Shown here one piece after another: positions 6,900 through 15,271 of a stretch of DNA of 40,877 bases (positions are counted from its first letter, which is position 1; every line of letters begins with the position of its first letter). The stretch comes from a bacterium. Its GTDB lineage: Bacteria > Patescibacteriota > Patescibacteriia > Patescibacteriales > JAKAJF01. Both the position numbers and the translations under genes were made by a program. The stretch spans positions 1 through 40,877 of the forward strand of contig JAJYLD010000009.1 in assembly GCA_021788015.1 (NCBI GenBank), written 5' to 3'. The notes beneath the pieces are model-generated. The model was given only the letters and a program-made list of their open reading frames with translations, was not told the origin of the DNA and searched no databases.

Positions 6900-8777
6900 T
6901 TATCTTTTATATTCAAAAACATAGACATCCCCGTTTCCGATCGACCACCATTTGTCCGACGATAATTTCGCTTCATCCCTGATTTTTACAAAATCGGTCC
7001 AATATTTATTTAAAACAAAAAAACCTTCGTTAACGCCCGCTAGATTCATGGCTTGAAGCATTGTCGCGCGACTCGGATTTTTATAGACCATGTCCAAATA
7101 GTATTGGTACAAAGGCCCGCTTGTCGGAACGGGATAATAGAAAATGTTATTTTTATAATATTTGCTAAATCCGAATTCATTCAAGGCGGCCGCGCTTACC
7201 TGTTGATCGGCGAGAGCGATATAATTTTTGCCGCCTTTATATTCGATAAGGCGAACCGCGTTTATGTCGTCCGCTCCCGTGGACAATCCTTTGGAATTAA
7301 AATAATTGTCATAGCGAGGATAGGATAAATACAAAGACGCCGTTACGAGCAAAATGAGAAAAATCGCGAAAGGAATTTGAATTTTCTTTTCCGAATTTAA
7401 AATCCGTTTGGTTAATTCATAAAAGACTATGGCGACAAAAGGAAGAAGAAAAAGGGCGGCCGATTTCAGGATTCTGTCCGAGTAATTGTCCCTTTCGTAA
7501 CTGATTAAATAATTGAAATTAAGAAAAGTGGAAAGAATATAAGAAACAAAAAGAGCGACCGCGATTCCCAGATTAAGAAATAAAATTTTGAATTTCTCCC
7601 TGTTTTTCAAAGCTATAAAAATTCCCGCCAGAGCCGAGACGAAGAAAATGATTCCGAAATTAAAGCCGAGAAGATAGATAAAATTGTAAATGAAATTTTC
7701 CGAACCGGGGATAACGATTCGGGGGAAATGAAAAGAAAAATTAAGATTAAAACTGTCATTTTCGACGAATAAAAAAGCCAAAGGCAAGGCAAAAACGGAA
7801 ATTATGAAAATAATCGAATAAAACAATTTTTTTCTTTTGATCCGACCATGAAAAACGGCCAAAGATATCCCGTAAAGGAATGCCGGAATGCCGGCGATCG
7901 GCTGAGTGATCAGGGCGGCCAGGGCCAGAAAATTAATGAGAAGAAGATTGAAAGAGTCCAGTTTATCAAGACTGATTAAAATGATCAAAAGCAAAATGAG
8001 AAAAGCCAGGTTTTGTGGGGTGCTCAAAATCAAAAACGAGTAGGGGATAATAAGAAGTAAAAGAGAGACGATAAAAATAAGATTTTTTTCTTTATACCGT
8101 CCCCGGAAAGCCCGCCAAGAAAAAAACGGAAGAAAAAGCGCCGATAAAAGCGGGACGGAAAATTTATTTAAAAATGAAATCGGCAAGCGCAAAAATTTAT
8201 GGATGATTGTAATCGGTCCGTAGAATCCCAAATAGTAAAACTGCTTCGGGTTAACGCTTCCGATCTTATCGATTAATTTCAAAGTCGCTTCGTGAACAAA
8301 GGGATCGAAGCCGTATCCGATTTTATAAACAATCAGGGCGACGGAAAAAGAAAGAAAGTAATGAACCGAAAGCAAAAGAATGGCGGACAGGCCGTTTTTG
8401 ACTTTTGTCAAAAAAACAAAAAGAAACAGAGTCGCCGATCCGTAAACGAAAAAGAAATAAGCCGGAACAACTTGCCAGGGCGAAACAATCGCTCTTACCG
8501 TTTCATGTCTCAACAGAATGCAAAACGATAAAGCGGCAAAAATCAGATAAAGAAGAAAAAAAGGATTTTTCCAATCGAATTTTTCCATTTTTTCGCTCGC
8601 GATATTTTTTCTTTGAAACAATCGGAAAGCGTAAAAAACGAAAATAAAAGAAAATGCCAGACTTATTAAAACCCCGAGAGTATTTAAAGCATAAACACGA
8701 TAAACAACACCCCCGAAAAAAGAGAGAGATGTTAGGATCAGTAAGATAAAAATTAGTATTGAATAAAGTCGTTTCAT
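6900..8777 (-). CDS. Large multi-pass membrane protein (possible GT-C-like)
   Basis: A 625-residue protein with roughly a dozen hydrophobic segments over the first 490 residues, beginning at residues 5-25, and a soluble C-terminal region (from about YDNYFNSKGLSTGADDINAV) ending in VYVFEYKR. The layout of many membrane helices followed by an outward-facing domain is typical of GT-C glycosyltransferases, and the neighbours are glycosyltransferases. However, I do not see a clear acidic catalytic motif in the first loop, so the function is open. Translation starts at ATG 8777, directly abutting a palindromic leader cassette, with no SD. It is on the opposite strand to the rest of the glycan cluster. 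Confidence 0.65.
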   Translation of the reverse strand: MKRLYSILIFILLILTSLSFFGGVVYRVYALNTLGVLISLAFSFIFVFYAFRLFQRKNIASEKMEKFDWKNPFFLLYLIFAALSFCILLRHETVRAIVSPWQVVPAYFFFVYGSATLFLFVFLTKVKNGLSAILLLSVHYFLSFSVALIVYKIGYGFDPFVHEATLKLIDKIGSVNPKQFYYLGFYGPITIIHKFLRLPISFLNKFSVPLLSALFLPFFSWRAFRGRYKEKNLIFIVSLLLLIIPYSFLILSTPQNLAFLILLLIILISLDKLDSFNLLLINFLALAALITQPIAGIPAFLYGISLAVFHGRIKRKKLFYSIIFIISVFALPLAFLFVENDSFNLNFSFHFPRIVIPGSENFIYNFIYLLGFNFGIIFFVSALAGIFIALKNREKFKILFLNLGIAVALFVSYILSTFLNFNYLISYERDNYSDRILKSAALFLLPFVAIVFYELTKRILNSEKKIQIPFAIFLILLVTASLYLSYPRYDNYFNSKGLSTGADDINAVRLIEYKGGKNYIALADQQVSAAALNEFGFSKYYKNNIFYYPVPTSGPLYQYYLDMVYKNPSRATMLQAMNLAGVNEGFFVLNKYWTDFVKIRDEAKLSSDKWWSIGNGDVYVFEYKR

Positions 8778-8892
8778 CCCGTTAGAAGCAAATCGCGATC
8801 AAAAAATTTAAATTGCATATCTGCGTAAATTATAATTTTTTAAATTCATGTTTTTATCCATCCCCGTGAAAGCGATCGCGGCTTCTAACGGG
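8778..8892 (-). repeat. Palindromic leader cassette, family C copy 1
   Basis: The terminal inverted repeats are CCCGTTAGAAGC (8778-8789) and GCTTCTAACGGG (8881-8892), with a second inner pair around GATCGCG. Read toward the gene, it contains a TATAAT-like box and TTTACGCAGA, and its end touches the ATG of the 6900-8777 gene with no bases between. It matches the element at 10884-10995 in the same orientation relative to the gene. Confidence 0.75.
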
Positions 8893-8976
8893 ATTCATTT
8901 CATTATAATCATACAGGATTTAGAGCATTTTTTCCAGTTGATTTAATCGTGGTTGTTTGCTAGGATAAGATAAAAC

Positions 8977-9108
8977 AAATATCTAATTTCTAAATCCTAA
9001 ATCCTAAACAAATCCAAAGTTATAAATCCAAATGACCCAAATGTTCGAATTTTTATTTTTTGTCATTTGGATTTGTTTAAAAATTAGATATTAGGATTTA
9101 GAAATTTA
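8977..9108. repeat. AT-rich palindrome in the divergent 8778-9162 gap
   Basis: The arms run from ATCTAATTTCTAAATCCTAA, through ACAAATCCA and AAATGAC, to GTCATTTGGATTTGT and ATTAGGATTTAGAAAT. It ends next to the possible GTG start at 9112. A related palindrome lies at 40485-40626. Apart from this and the family C cassette I see no gene in the gap. Confidence 0.65.
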
Positions 9109-9162
9109 TTCGTGAGCTTAATTAAATGTATGCCAGAAAGCAAAATGTTTGGAAATGATAAA

Positions 9163-10881
9163 ATGAAATACGTCAAAAAATTATGGCATTGGCCGCTTGT
9201 TTTGATTTTGGCGGGCGTTTTTTTTATCGGCGCGTCCGGTTTTAATTATTTTTTAAACAAGGATGGAATTGTAAAATGGGTTTCGCCGGACGAAACCGCC
9301 AATTACACTTTCGCGAAATTGTACGCCCAAACCGGCAATCTCACCATTTTCGAAAAATACAATATTTACGCGGAAGACATAATCCATCCGCGGAGTTTCC
9401 GGAGCGATGACGGTTTTTTAAAACCGGTAAGTTTTCTTGGCATCATTTTGATTTACGGCACGATCGCGAAAATGACCTCGGTTAAATTATTGCCGTTTTT
9501 AACCCCTTTGTTCGGGGCGATCGGAATAATTTTTTATTATCTTTTGATCAGGGAAATTTTTGGCAAAAAAAACGCACTTATCTCGGCCTTTCTTTTGACT
9601 GTTTTTCCGGTTTATGTTTATTACAGTGTACGCAGCATGTTTCATAATGTCCTTTTCGCAGTCTTATTGGTAATCGGTTTGTATTTTTCGGTTGTCATGA
9701 CCCGCGAAAGATTTGGACAAAAATGGCCCGGCCTGGTTTTTGCCGGTCTCGGCGGGATATTTACCGGCCTCGCGATCATGGCGCGGGCCTCGGAACTTTT
9801 ATGGATGGTACCGCTTTTTTTTATTTTATGGATTTTCAATATAAAAAAAATTGGAATTTTAAAATTGGCCTTGTTCATTTCTTTTTTGTTTTTTTCTTTG
9901 ACCCCGGCTTTTTATTGGAATAAAATTTTATACGGGTCGTTTTTCTCCGGCGGCTATCCGGAAATGAATTCTTCGATCGCCAATTTAAGACAAGCGAGCG
10001 CGACCATAGCCAAAGCCGCGGTTTTAAAAAAGAGTTTGGCTAAAGGGGCCGTGTCAAAAATAAAAAATACAATTTTTTATTTCGGCTTCCATCCCCGCGA
10101 TTCCGTAAAAATGCTTTATGAATATTTTACGCGTATGTTCCCCTGGATTTTCTGGCCGGCCGTTTTGGGATTTATTTTGTTGCTCTTAAACCGGAAGAAA
10201 ATCAGGAGAAAACATCTTGTTTTCATTCTCGGTTACGCGGTTCTCGCCTTGATCTTGATATTCTATTACGGCAGCTGGAAATTTAACGACAACCCCGATC
10301 CGAGACAGATCACGATCGGCAATTCCTACACGCGCTATTGGCTTCCGGTTTATTTGGGCGCTTTGCCGTTCGCGAGTTTGTTTATTTTGAAGATAACAAG
10401 TTTTTGGATGAACAGGCGTGACGATAGAAGCAAAATGAATTATCACTTGAAAGTTTTTGCGAAAGCGGCGACGCGAGTCATTCTTCTCGCCTTGATCGCG
10501 ATCGTATCTTTTAACTTTGTTTTAAGGGGTTCGAGCGAAGGTTTGATTTATACGTACCAAAAAGAAAAAGTATCCAAAGAGGAATTAAAGAAAGTTCTTA
10601 AATTGACCGAACCCGACTCCGTTATTATCACAAAATATCAGGACAAATTGTTTTTCCCCGAAAGGAAAGTTATTGTCGGATTGTTCGACGATAACAACAT
10701 GATTTACGATTACGCCGAGCTCGCCAAATTTATCCCCGTTTATTATTACAATTTCACTTTTCCGAAAAAAGATTTCGATTATTTAAACGACAAAAGGCTC
10801 GCTCCCGACGGGATTGGAATAAAAAAGGTGGCGAGCGTGGATGAATTTACTTTGTATAAAATTGAAAGAATAAAAATATGA
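9163..10881 (+). CDS. GT39/ArnT-like membrane glycosyltransferase
   Basis: About 572 residues from ATG 9163. A first transmembrane helix is followed by VSPDETANYTFAKLYAQTG; an Asp-Glu pair in the first outer loop is the catalytic signature of GT-C enzymes of the PMT/ArnT type, which use polyprenyl-phosphate sugars. About ten further hydrophobic segments follow, then a soluble C-terminus containing TKYQDKLFFPERKVIVGLFDD. GTG 9112 and ATGs at 9130 and 9145 are in frame, but 9163 puts the membrane helix at the usual distance from the start. The GT2/DUF2304 pair at the start of the cluster would be a logical source of the lipid-linked sugar. The stop is two bases before a family C cassette. Confidence 0.75.
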   Translation: MKYVKKLWHWPLVLILAGVFFIGASGFNYFLNKDGIVKWVSPDETANYTFAKLYAQTGNLTIFEKYNIYAEDIIHPRSFRSDDGFLKPVSFLGIILIYGTIAKMTSVKLLPFLTPLFGAIGIIFYYLLIREIFGKKNALISAFLLTVFPVYVYYSVRSMFHNVLFAVLLVIGLYFSVVMTRERFGQKWPGLVFAGLGGIFTGLAIMARASELLWMVPLFFILWIFNIKKIGILKLALFISFLFFSLTPAFYWNKILYGSFFSGGYPEMNSSIANLRQASATIAKAAVLKKSLAKGAVSKIKNTIFYFGFHPRDSVKMLYEYFTRMFPWIFWPAVLGFILLLLNRKKIRRKHLVFILGYAVLALILIFYYGSWKFNDNPDPRQITIGNSYTRYWLPVYLGALPFASLFILKITSFWMNRRDDRSKMNYHLKVFAKAATRVILLALIAIVSFNFVLRGSSEGLIYTYQKEKVSKEELKKVLKLTEPDSVIITKYQDKLFFPERKVIVGLFDDNNMIYDYAELAKFIPVYYYNFTFPKKDFDYLNDKRLAPDGIGIKKVASVDEFTLYKIERIKI

Positions 10882-10883
10882 AT

Positions 10884-10995
10884 CCCGTTAGAAGCCGCGA
10901 TCACTTTTAATAGGAGCATAAAAATAAAAATTTTATAAAATAATTTACGCAGACATAGCAATCAAAATTTTTGATCGCGATCTGCTTCTAACGGA
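10884..10995 (+). repeat. Palindromic leader cassette, family C copy 2
   Basis: CCCGTTAGAAGC (10884-10895) and GCTTCTAACGG (10984-10994) are terminal inverted repeats, with inner GCGATC/GATCGC pairing. It occupies the whole gap: the upstream TGA ends at 10881 and the truD ATG starts at 10996. It contains TTTATAAAAT and AATTTACGCAGA, shared with the copy at 8778-8892. ATGAAT flanks both ends. Confidence 0.75.
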
Positions 10996-12420
10996 ATGAA
11001 TTCAAGAGAAGCATGGGAAAAACAAGAAGAAAGAATGAAATTTTACAGGACTAGCAATCCGGATTTGATTTCACGAAAGAGCAAAAGGCCGGAAAAAGAA
11101 ATTCTTAATGAAATAGGAATTTTTAACGTCAATTTTGACAAACCAAAAGGATACATTCGATTGTTCCCGGAGGATTTTATCGTTGAGGAAAAAAGAGCCG
11201 GAGGAGAAATTTCAAGAATCAATGATTTTCGCATAAATTCGGAGATTGCAAAACCGGATGAAAAAACAAATACTTTGTATGCGAATTTAATCAAGATAGG
11301 CATACCTACCAATGTCGCCGCGCAAAGGATCTCCGAAATTTTAGAATTTCCCCAAACAAAAATCGGCACGGCCGGCTTAAAAGATTCGGACGCGATTACC
11401 TCGCAACTCATCGCTTTTCCCGGGATTGAATTAGGGCTCGGGGAAATAATGGCTCGAAAGATCCCGAATGTTTATTTGTCGAATTTTTATTACGGCAAAG
11501 GTTCATTGAACGCGGGAGACCTTGAAGGAAATATTTTTACAATAACCGTAAGGACAGAATCCGAAATCGACGATAAGCTGAAAATAAAACTGAATACCAT
11601 CGAGCAATTCGGCATTTTAAATTATTTTCAAAGCCAGAGATTCGGGGGCATGAGATTGTTGAGCCATGAATTGGGAAAATTGATAATGCAAGGAAATTAC
11701 GAACAGGCGATAAAAACATTTCTGTTCCATACAAGTTCTAATGACATCCCTCTTCTTGCGAACATACGAAAGAAAGCCGAAGACATGGGGAATGATTGGG
11801 CGGGAATTAAAAAATTGTTTGAAAGCGAAATGCCTTATACTTTATTTAATGAAATAAGGTTACTGGATTATTTGATTAAAAACCCGACAAACTTTATCGG
11901 CGCTTTGATCGATTTGAAGGATCAGACTCAGCTCTGGGCTTACGCTTACTCAAGTTTGCTTTTTAATAAACACCTTTCGGAATATTCTAAAGTGAAAGGA
12001 TGCGTGGATGAAAAATTTCCAATCTTTTTGAGCAGTAATCCCGACGATGTGAAAAATTACAAAAAATATCTCGAACAAGACGGAACATTGAATTTCAAAA
12101 AATATCTTTTTCCGTTTAAATTTTTAATTTTAAAAGGCAAGCAGCTGCCGGGAAGAATTTTTCCTAAAGACATTAAATATAACACATTTGAAAAGGGGAT
12201 AGTCATAAAATTTACTTTGCCAAAAGGAGCGTACGCGACAACATTTTTAACAAATCTTTTCGAGCTCGAGCAAGGCCTGCCGATTTCGGGATGGGTGAAT
12301 GCGACCGAAACGGATCCGAAGAAAATTTTAGGAGAGGGAGACATCGAGGGGGTGAGGGCTATTTTCAAAGACTATTGGTATTATAAAGGTCAGTCTGAAA
12401 ATACTACTACCACGAATTAA
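10996..12420 (+). CDS. truD: tRNA pseudouridine(13) synthase TruD
   Basis: A 474-residue TruD-family enzyme that isomerises uridine 13 of tRNA(Glu). The family signature GTAGLKDSDAITSQ is present, with the Asp of GLKD as the catalytic residue, followed by NYFQSQRFGGMRLLSHELG and a C-terminal LPKGAYATTFLTNLFEL. It is longer than E. coli TruD (about 350 residues) and closer to archaeal-type lengths, with extra sequence around residues 240-340. ATG 10996 lies one base after the family C cassette; an in-frame ATG at 11035 is a possible alternative, since homology begins only near residue 35. No SD is seen for either. Confidence 0.88.
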   Translation: MNSREAWEKQEERMKFYRTSNPDLISRKSKRPEKEILNEIGIFNVNFDKPKGYIRLFPEDFIVEEKRAGGEISRINDFRINSEIAKPDEKTNTLYANLIKIGIPTNVAAQRISEILEFPQTKIGTAGLKDSDAITSQLIAFPGIELGLGEIMARKIPNVYLSNFYYGKGSLNAGDLEGNIFTITVRTESEIDDKLKIKLNTIEQFGILNYFQSQRFGGMRLLSHELGKLIMQGNYEQAIKTFLFHTSSNDIPLLANIRKKAEDMGNDWAGIKKLFESEMPYTLFNEIRLLDYLIKNPTNFIGALIDLKDQTQLWAYAYSSLLFNKHLSEYSKVKGCVDEKFPIFLSSNPDDVKNYKKYLEQDGTLNFKKYLFPFKFLILKGKQLPGRIFPKDIKYNTFEKGIVIKFTLPKGAYATTFLTNLFELEQGLPISGWVNATETDPKKILGEGDIEGVRAIFKDYWYYKGQSENTTTTN

Positions 12421-12451
12421 AATTTTTAACTCATGTCGAGTTTTAAAATTT

Positions 12452-12539
12452 AAGCCGAAGAAAATATTTATTTTTTCGCTGCGGATGAAAACCTACGCGA
12501 AAACGTCCTCGCTTCAAAAATAAATATTTTCTTCGGCTT
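12452..12539. repeat. 24-bp-stem palindrome (element F1)
   Basis: Bases 12452-12475 and 12516-12539 (AAGCCGAAG...CTTCGGCTT) are perfectly complementary. The loop holds CGCTGC, CGCGAAAAC and TCCTCGCTT, which recur in the loop of the element at 14936-15112. It has no clear T-run, so it is a poor candidate for a simple terminator. Confidence 0.7.
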
Positions 12540-12566
12540 TCTATAAATATCAATTGAAAAAAATTT

Positions 12567-12616
12567 AACCCCAAGCTACTTCGCGCGATTCTTTGCGCTT
12601 TTCACTTGGGGTTTTT
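12567..12616. terminator. Bidirectional terminator between truD and the orphan gene
   Basis: AACCCCAAG (12567-12575) pairs with CTTGGGG (12605-12611), followed by TTTTT on the plus strand. On the minus strand the stem is followed by TTAAATTTTTTT. It would end truD and the 12631-13230 gene. Confidence 0.65.
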
Positions 12617-12630
12617 GGTTTCTGGAGGGC

Positions 12631-13230
12631 CTACCCGATGCGGTAGGTGTTGCCCTCGACCGTGAGCTCGCGGCCCGGCTTGTCCGTTTTGGCGCCACCG
12701 TTCAGGTTGATGGTATCGAGACGGTACTGGCCCTCACCGTCATGATTGTACTTCAAGTTGCACCACAGGGTGCAGCTCGAGAACTTCATGGTCAGGGCCT
12801 TGAGGACGGCGGCCGTCATCGGCTGGGCTTCGCCTTTGGTTGAGAACTGCAGTACCGAAACCGAAGATTTACCTACACGGTGCTGGACGTGGCCGCCGGT
12901 GTAGTAAAGGCCGAGGTTGTCGAGCCGGCTGACGAGGCCGGTGATGCGGATGTTGTGCTCGTTGTTAAAGAGAGCAAAGCCCGTGTCGCCCTTGTCTCTG
13001 TAGGCCCGGAAATTGAGGTCGCGTTTCTGCGCCTCGGCCTCGTGCTTAGCATCGATGGTTTCTTCGTCGCGGAAGCCCTTCTCGGCCAAGCCGGGGATTA
13101 TGATACCGTAAAGCTTGACGAGGACGGTCTTTCTCGCTTTCGCGAAGACCGCCATCCTTTTCTGCCTCTCGTCCAGAGAGGGTACTGCCTGTGTCTTCTG
13201 CGTCTGCTGTCCGCCGTGTTCGTATGCCAC
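12631..13230 (-). CDS. GC-rich orphan protein, unknown function
   Basis: 199 residues; I do not recognise a family. The N-terminal third is charged (QTQKTQAVPSLDERQKRM, then RKTVLVKLYGIIIPGLAEKGF). The rest looks like a beta-rich globular domain (TGFALFNNEHNIRITGLVSRL, LYYTGGHVQHRVG, YRLDTINLNGGAKT). There are no membrane segments or signal peptide. The start is GTG at 13230, chosen because GGAGG sits nine bases upstream. A near-perfect promoter lies at 13367-13395, so it is probably well expressed from its own transcript. The DNA is visibly richer in G and C than the flanking genes. Together with the next gene it looks acquired. Confidence 0.7.
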   Translation of the reverse strand: MAYEHGGQQTQKTQAVPSLDERQKRMAVFAKARKTVLVKLYGIIIPGLAEKGFRDEETIDAKHEAEAQKRDLNFRAYRDKGDTGFALFNNEHNIRITGLVSRLDNLGLYYTGGHVQHRVGKSSVSVLQFSTKGEAQPMTAAVLKALTMKFSSCTLWCNLKYNHDGEGQYRLDTINLNGGAKTDKPGRELTVEGNTYRIG

Positions 13231-13276
13231 TTGGCACCACCTCCGTTTGGGATTTTATTTATGACTGAGCTGTCAT

Positions 13277-13335
13277 ATTTCAAGGGTCATCCAGTAAAAC
13301 GAAGCTTCGATCCGGGATGACATTTTAAAATATGA
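13277..13335. repeat. Hairpin in the leader of the orphan gene
   Basis: TGTCATATTT and its complement AAATATGACA bracket an inner GGTCATCC/GGGATGAC pairing and an AAGCTT centre. It lies in the predicted 130-base leader of the minus-strand gene. The GGGATGACA end also occurs in the palindrome translated inside miaB (25087-25158). Confidence 0.55.
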
Positions 13336-13366
13336 CATTCAGCCCATTGTAAAGAACTAACAATTT

Positions 13367-13395
13367 AATATAACATTTAACAATAAATCTGTCAA
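13367..13395 (-). promoter_or_regulatory. Strong sigma70-type promoter
   Basis: On the minus strand: TTGACA (13395-13390), a 17-base spacer, then TATATT (13372-13367). It drives the 12631-13230 gene with a leader of about 130 bases. Confidence 0.7.
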
Positions 13396-13431
13396 GTTAT
13401 TTAATTTTGTTTAAAATTACATGAAATTTTT

Positions 13432-13474
13432 ACCTATTTTAAATCAATAATTCGTTTATTGACTTGAAATAGGT
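13432..13474. repeat. Long hairpin with TTCG loop
   Basis: ACCTATTTTAAATCAATAA pairs with TTATTGACTTGAAATAGGT around TTCG, with only a wobble and one mismatch. It lies just past the end of the 13518-14831 gene and may act as its 3' end or stabiliser, although the following A-rich run is not a classic terminator tail. Confidence 0.55.
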
Positions 13475-13517
13475 GGCGAACGGAGAGGAGGTCCCCGCTC
13501 GCCGGATACGACTAGGT

Positions 13518-14831
13518 CTAGGCGATGGTGAAGGGAAACGTTCCCTTTGCCTTTTTCGCCTTTCCGTCTTCGAAAGTGTAGATGAAGACGGATTTGCCGT
13601 CGGCGGTTTTTACAGCGGCCCTGTAGCCGCTGTTGATGCCGGCGGCCTCGAAGGCCTTGATGTCGCTCTCGCCGATGCAGAGCATCGGCTCGGCCGCTGC
13701 TCCGTTGGCCTGGACATTGACCATCTCTCCCTGGGTTTCCTTCGGCTTCCAGGCGAGATCCTCGGCCTCGATGCGCTCGACCTCTCTGACCTTGGAACCG
13801 GTCTTTCTGATCGTGAACACGGCCAACGGCTCGCCCTGAGGCTTGCCGTTGACAATAGCCTCGACAAGCACTGCCAGAGAATGATCGGGAAGAGTGTCTT
13901 TTTCGGTCTTGGTCACGGGAATGCAAGGAAGGCGTTTCCCGGTTTTTGTATTATAGACCGGGACTCTCTTTCTGCCGATTATCTCGGCGCGCCTTGCCTC
14001 ACGCTGGATCCTCTTCACGTCTTCCCATGTAAGGCCGTTTTCGATGAGGTCGGTTCTCTGCCCGTCTTTCCCGACTGTGAACACGGCCAACGGCTCGCCC
14101 TGAGGCTTGCCGTCAACGATAGCATTGACCTCCACGGCCCGGAAATGCTGCGGAAGAGTGTTCTCTTCCTGTTTGGTTACCGGGGTGCAGAAGTGCGGCT
14201 TCCCCTTCGCGTCGAACACGTCGACACGGTGCCTTGCCAGGATCGCCTCGCGTTTCTTCCTCTCGGCTTCCTGAGCCAGCCTGACTTTTTCCTTCTCAGC
14301 CTCCATTGCCTGCCTCGCCCTTTCCTCGCGGTCGGCGATGATCTTCTTCTCTTCGTCGGTGAGGATGGCCCTTCTCTTTGCGGCCTTTGAGTAGGCCACT
14401 TTGAGATCGAGCAGGTCTTCCGGTTTCGGGCCGCCGGCGTACATTACGTTCCCGCCGGGAAGGTTGACCTTCACCTTCGGAATCAATGCCATGCTGATTG
14501 ACATGACATTGGTAATACCGTCGCGGGCGTCGGAGACGATAACGAACTCGCCCTTGCACTCGCGCAGGAAGCAGAAGCCGTTGCCCTTTTCCTCGCGGTA
14601 GTCCCAAAGGAGCTTGCCCTGCTTCCTTACCATCGAGGGAAGAAATTCCGCACCTTCCGGAGCCTTGTGAGAGCGGAACATTTCGATTTCCACTCCCTTG
14701 GGTCCGCCAAGGTGAGCGACCTCGCCACCCCTCTCCTCGATCTTAACGACCGAGAAACCGTGACCGACATCTTGACCCTTTGTGAGGGTCCCTTTAAGAA
14801 GACTGCTAAGAAGACCACTGTCCCTTTGCAT
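13518..14831 (-). CDS. GC-rich orphan protein with internal repeats
   Basis: 437 residues, no recognised family. An N-terminal domain (1-145) is followed by a charged, probably coiled-coil helix (about 150-200, EEKKIIADREERARQAMEAE). Then come two clear repeats: about 200-264 and 287-350, sharing PVTK.E..TLP.H and GKPQGEPLAVFT. A more diverged third (about 368-428) ends in FIYTFEDGKAKK. Two stretches of more than 30 bases are nearly identical at DNA level (about 13811-13847 and 14079-14116), so the duplication is fairly recent. The start at 14831 has a perfect AAGGAGG eight bases upstream. There are no membrane segments. Base composition resembles the 12631-13230 gene, not the host genes. Confidence 0.72.
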   Translation of the reverse strand: MQRDSGLLSSLLKGTLTKGQDVGHGFSVVKIEERGGEVAHLGGPKGVEIEMFRSHKAPEGAEFLPSMVRKQGKLLWDYREEKGNGFCFLRECKGEFVIVSDARDGITNVMSISMALIPKVKVNLPGGNVMYAGGPKPEDLLDLKVAYSKAAKRRAILTDEEKKIIADREERARQAMEAEKEKVRLAQEAERKKREAILARHRVDVFDAKGKPHFCTPVTKQEENTLPQHFRAVEVNAIVDGKPQGEPLAVFTVGKDGQRTDLIENGLTWEDVKRIQREARRAEIIGRKRVPVYNTKTGKRLPCIPVTKTEKDTLPDHSLAVLVEAIVNGKPQGEPLAVFTIRKTGSKVREVERIEAEDLAWKPKETQGEMVNVQANGAAAEPMLCIGESDIKAFEAAGINSGYRAAVKTADGKSVFIYTFEDGKAKKAKGTFPFTIA

Positions 14832-14844
14832 CGCTTTTCCTCCT

Positions 14845-14888
14845 TGCTCCTTTTTGGAGCTTGTGGTTATTTATGCCCAAGGGCATAA
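14845..14888 (-). promoter_or_regulatory. Leader hairpin and operator-like dyad
   Basis: TTATGCCC and GGGCATAA form a perfect dyad around AA (14871-14888), a plausible repressor site. Closer to the gene, GCTCC and GGAGC form a small hairpin just before the SD. I could not find a convincing -35/-10 pair for this gene. Confidence 0.4.
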
Positions 14889-14935
14889 TAGCGGCTATTT
14901 TATTAGAAAAATGGCCGCAATTATACCCTCAGGAT

Positions 14936-15112
14936 TTACGGGTCTATCGCCGAATACCATTTCTACTGCAAATTTTAAATTTCGGCTGCAAAATTCATAA
15001 AGCTCCTCCGCTTATAACTTCGTATAAACATCCTCGCTTTCTGAATTTTTCGCTCGAAATTTAAAATTTTCGTAACGAAAGCGCATTCGACGATAGACCC
15101 TCTAAAGAACAT
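14936..15112. repeat. Palindromic element F2 in the 14832-15271 gap
   Basis: The outer arms are GGGTCTATCG.CGAA and TTCGACGATAGACCC. The inner arms are AAATTTTAAATTTCG and CGAAATTTAAAATTTT. The loop contains CGGCTGC, TATAACTTCG and ACATCCTCGCTT, shared in part with elements at 876-1068 and 12452-12539. The rest of the gap holds the leader dyad of the minus-strand orphan and the promoter region of the plus-strand nuclease gene. Confidence 0.65.
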
Positions 15113-15152
15113 AAACATTTAAAAATAGCATGATTTAAAAAATGTGTCAAGT

Positions 15153-15212
15153 TTGACATAATTTAAATTGTGTGCCATTATTATAAATCAAATTCGTTCT
15201 TTTCAGTATAAT
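15153..15212 (+). promoter_or_regulatory. Promoter region of the beta-CASP nuclease gene
   Basis: TTGACA at 15153-15158 is followed 17 bases later by CATTAT. A separate perfect TATAAT lies at 15207-15212. Either could start transcription. The gene has a strong SD (GGAGG, 15258-15262) before ATG 15272. Confidence 0.5.
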
Positions 15213-15271
15213 AGCACAGGAAAGAAAATTGGAATAAACCATTGAAAATAAAAATTCGGAGGATAAAGGAA

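Noticed and set aside
12880-13320. 146-codon plus-strand frame
   Set aside because: Lies antisense to the orphan at 12631-13230, which has promoter and SD; the plus frame has neither.
13473-14390. 305-codon plus-strand open frame opposite the repeat-containing orphan
   Set aside because: The minus-strand frame is longer, has a perfect SD and internal protein repeats; the plus frame is a by-product of GC-rich codons.
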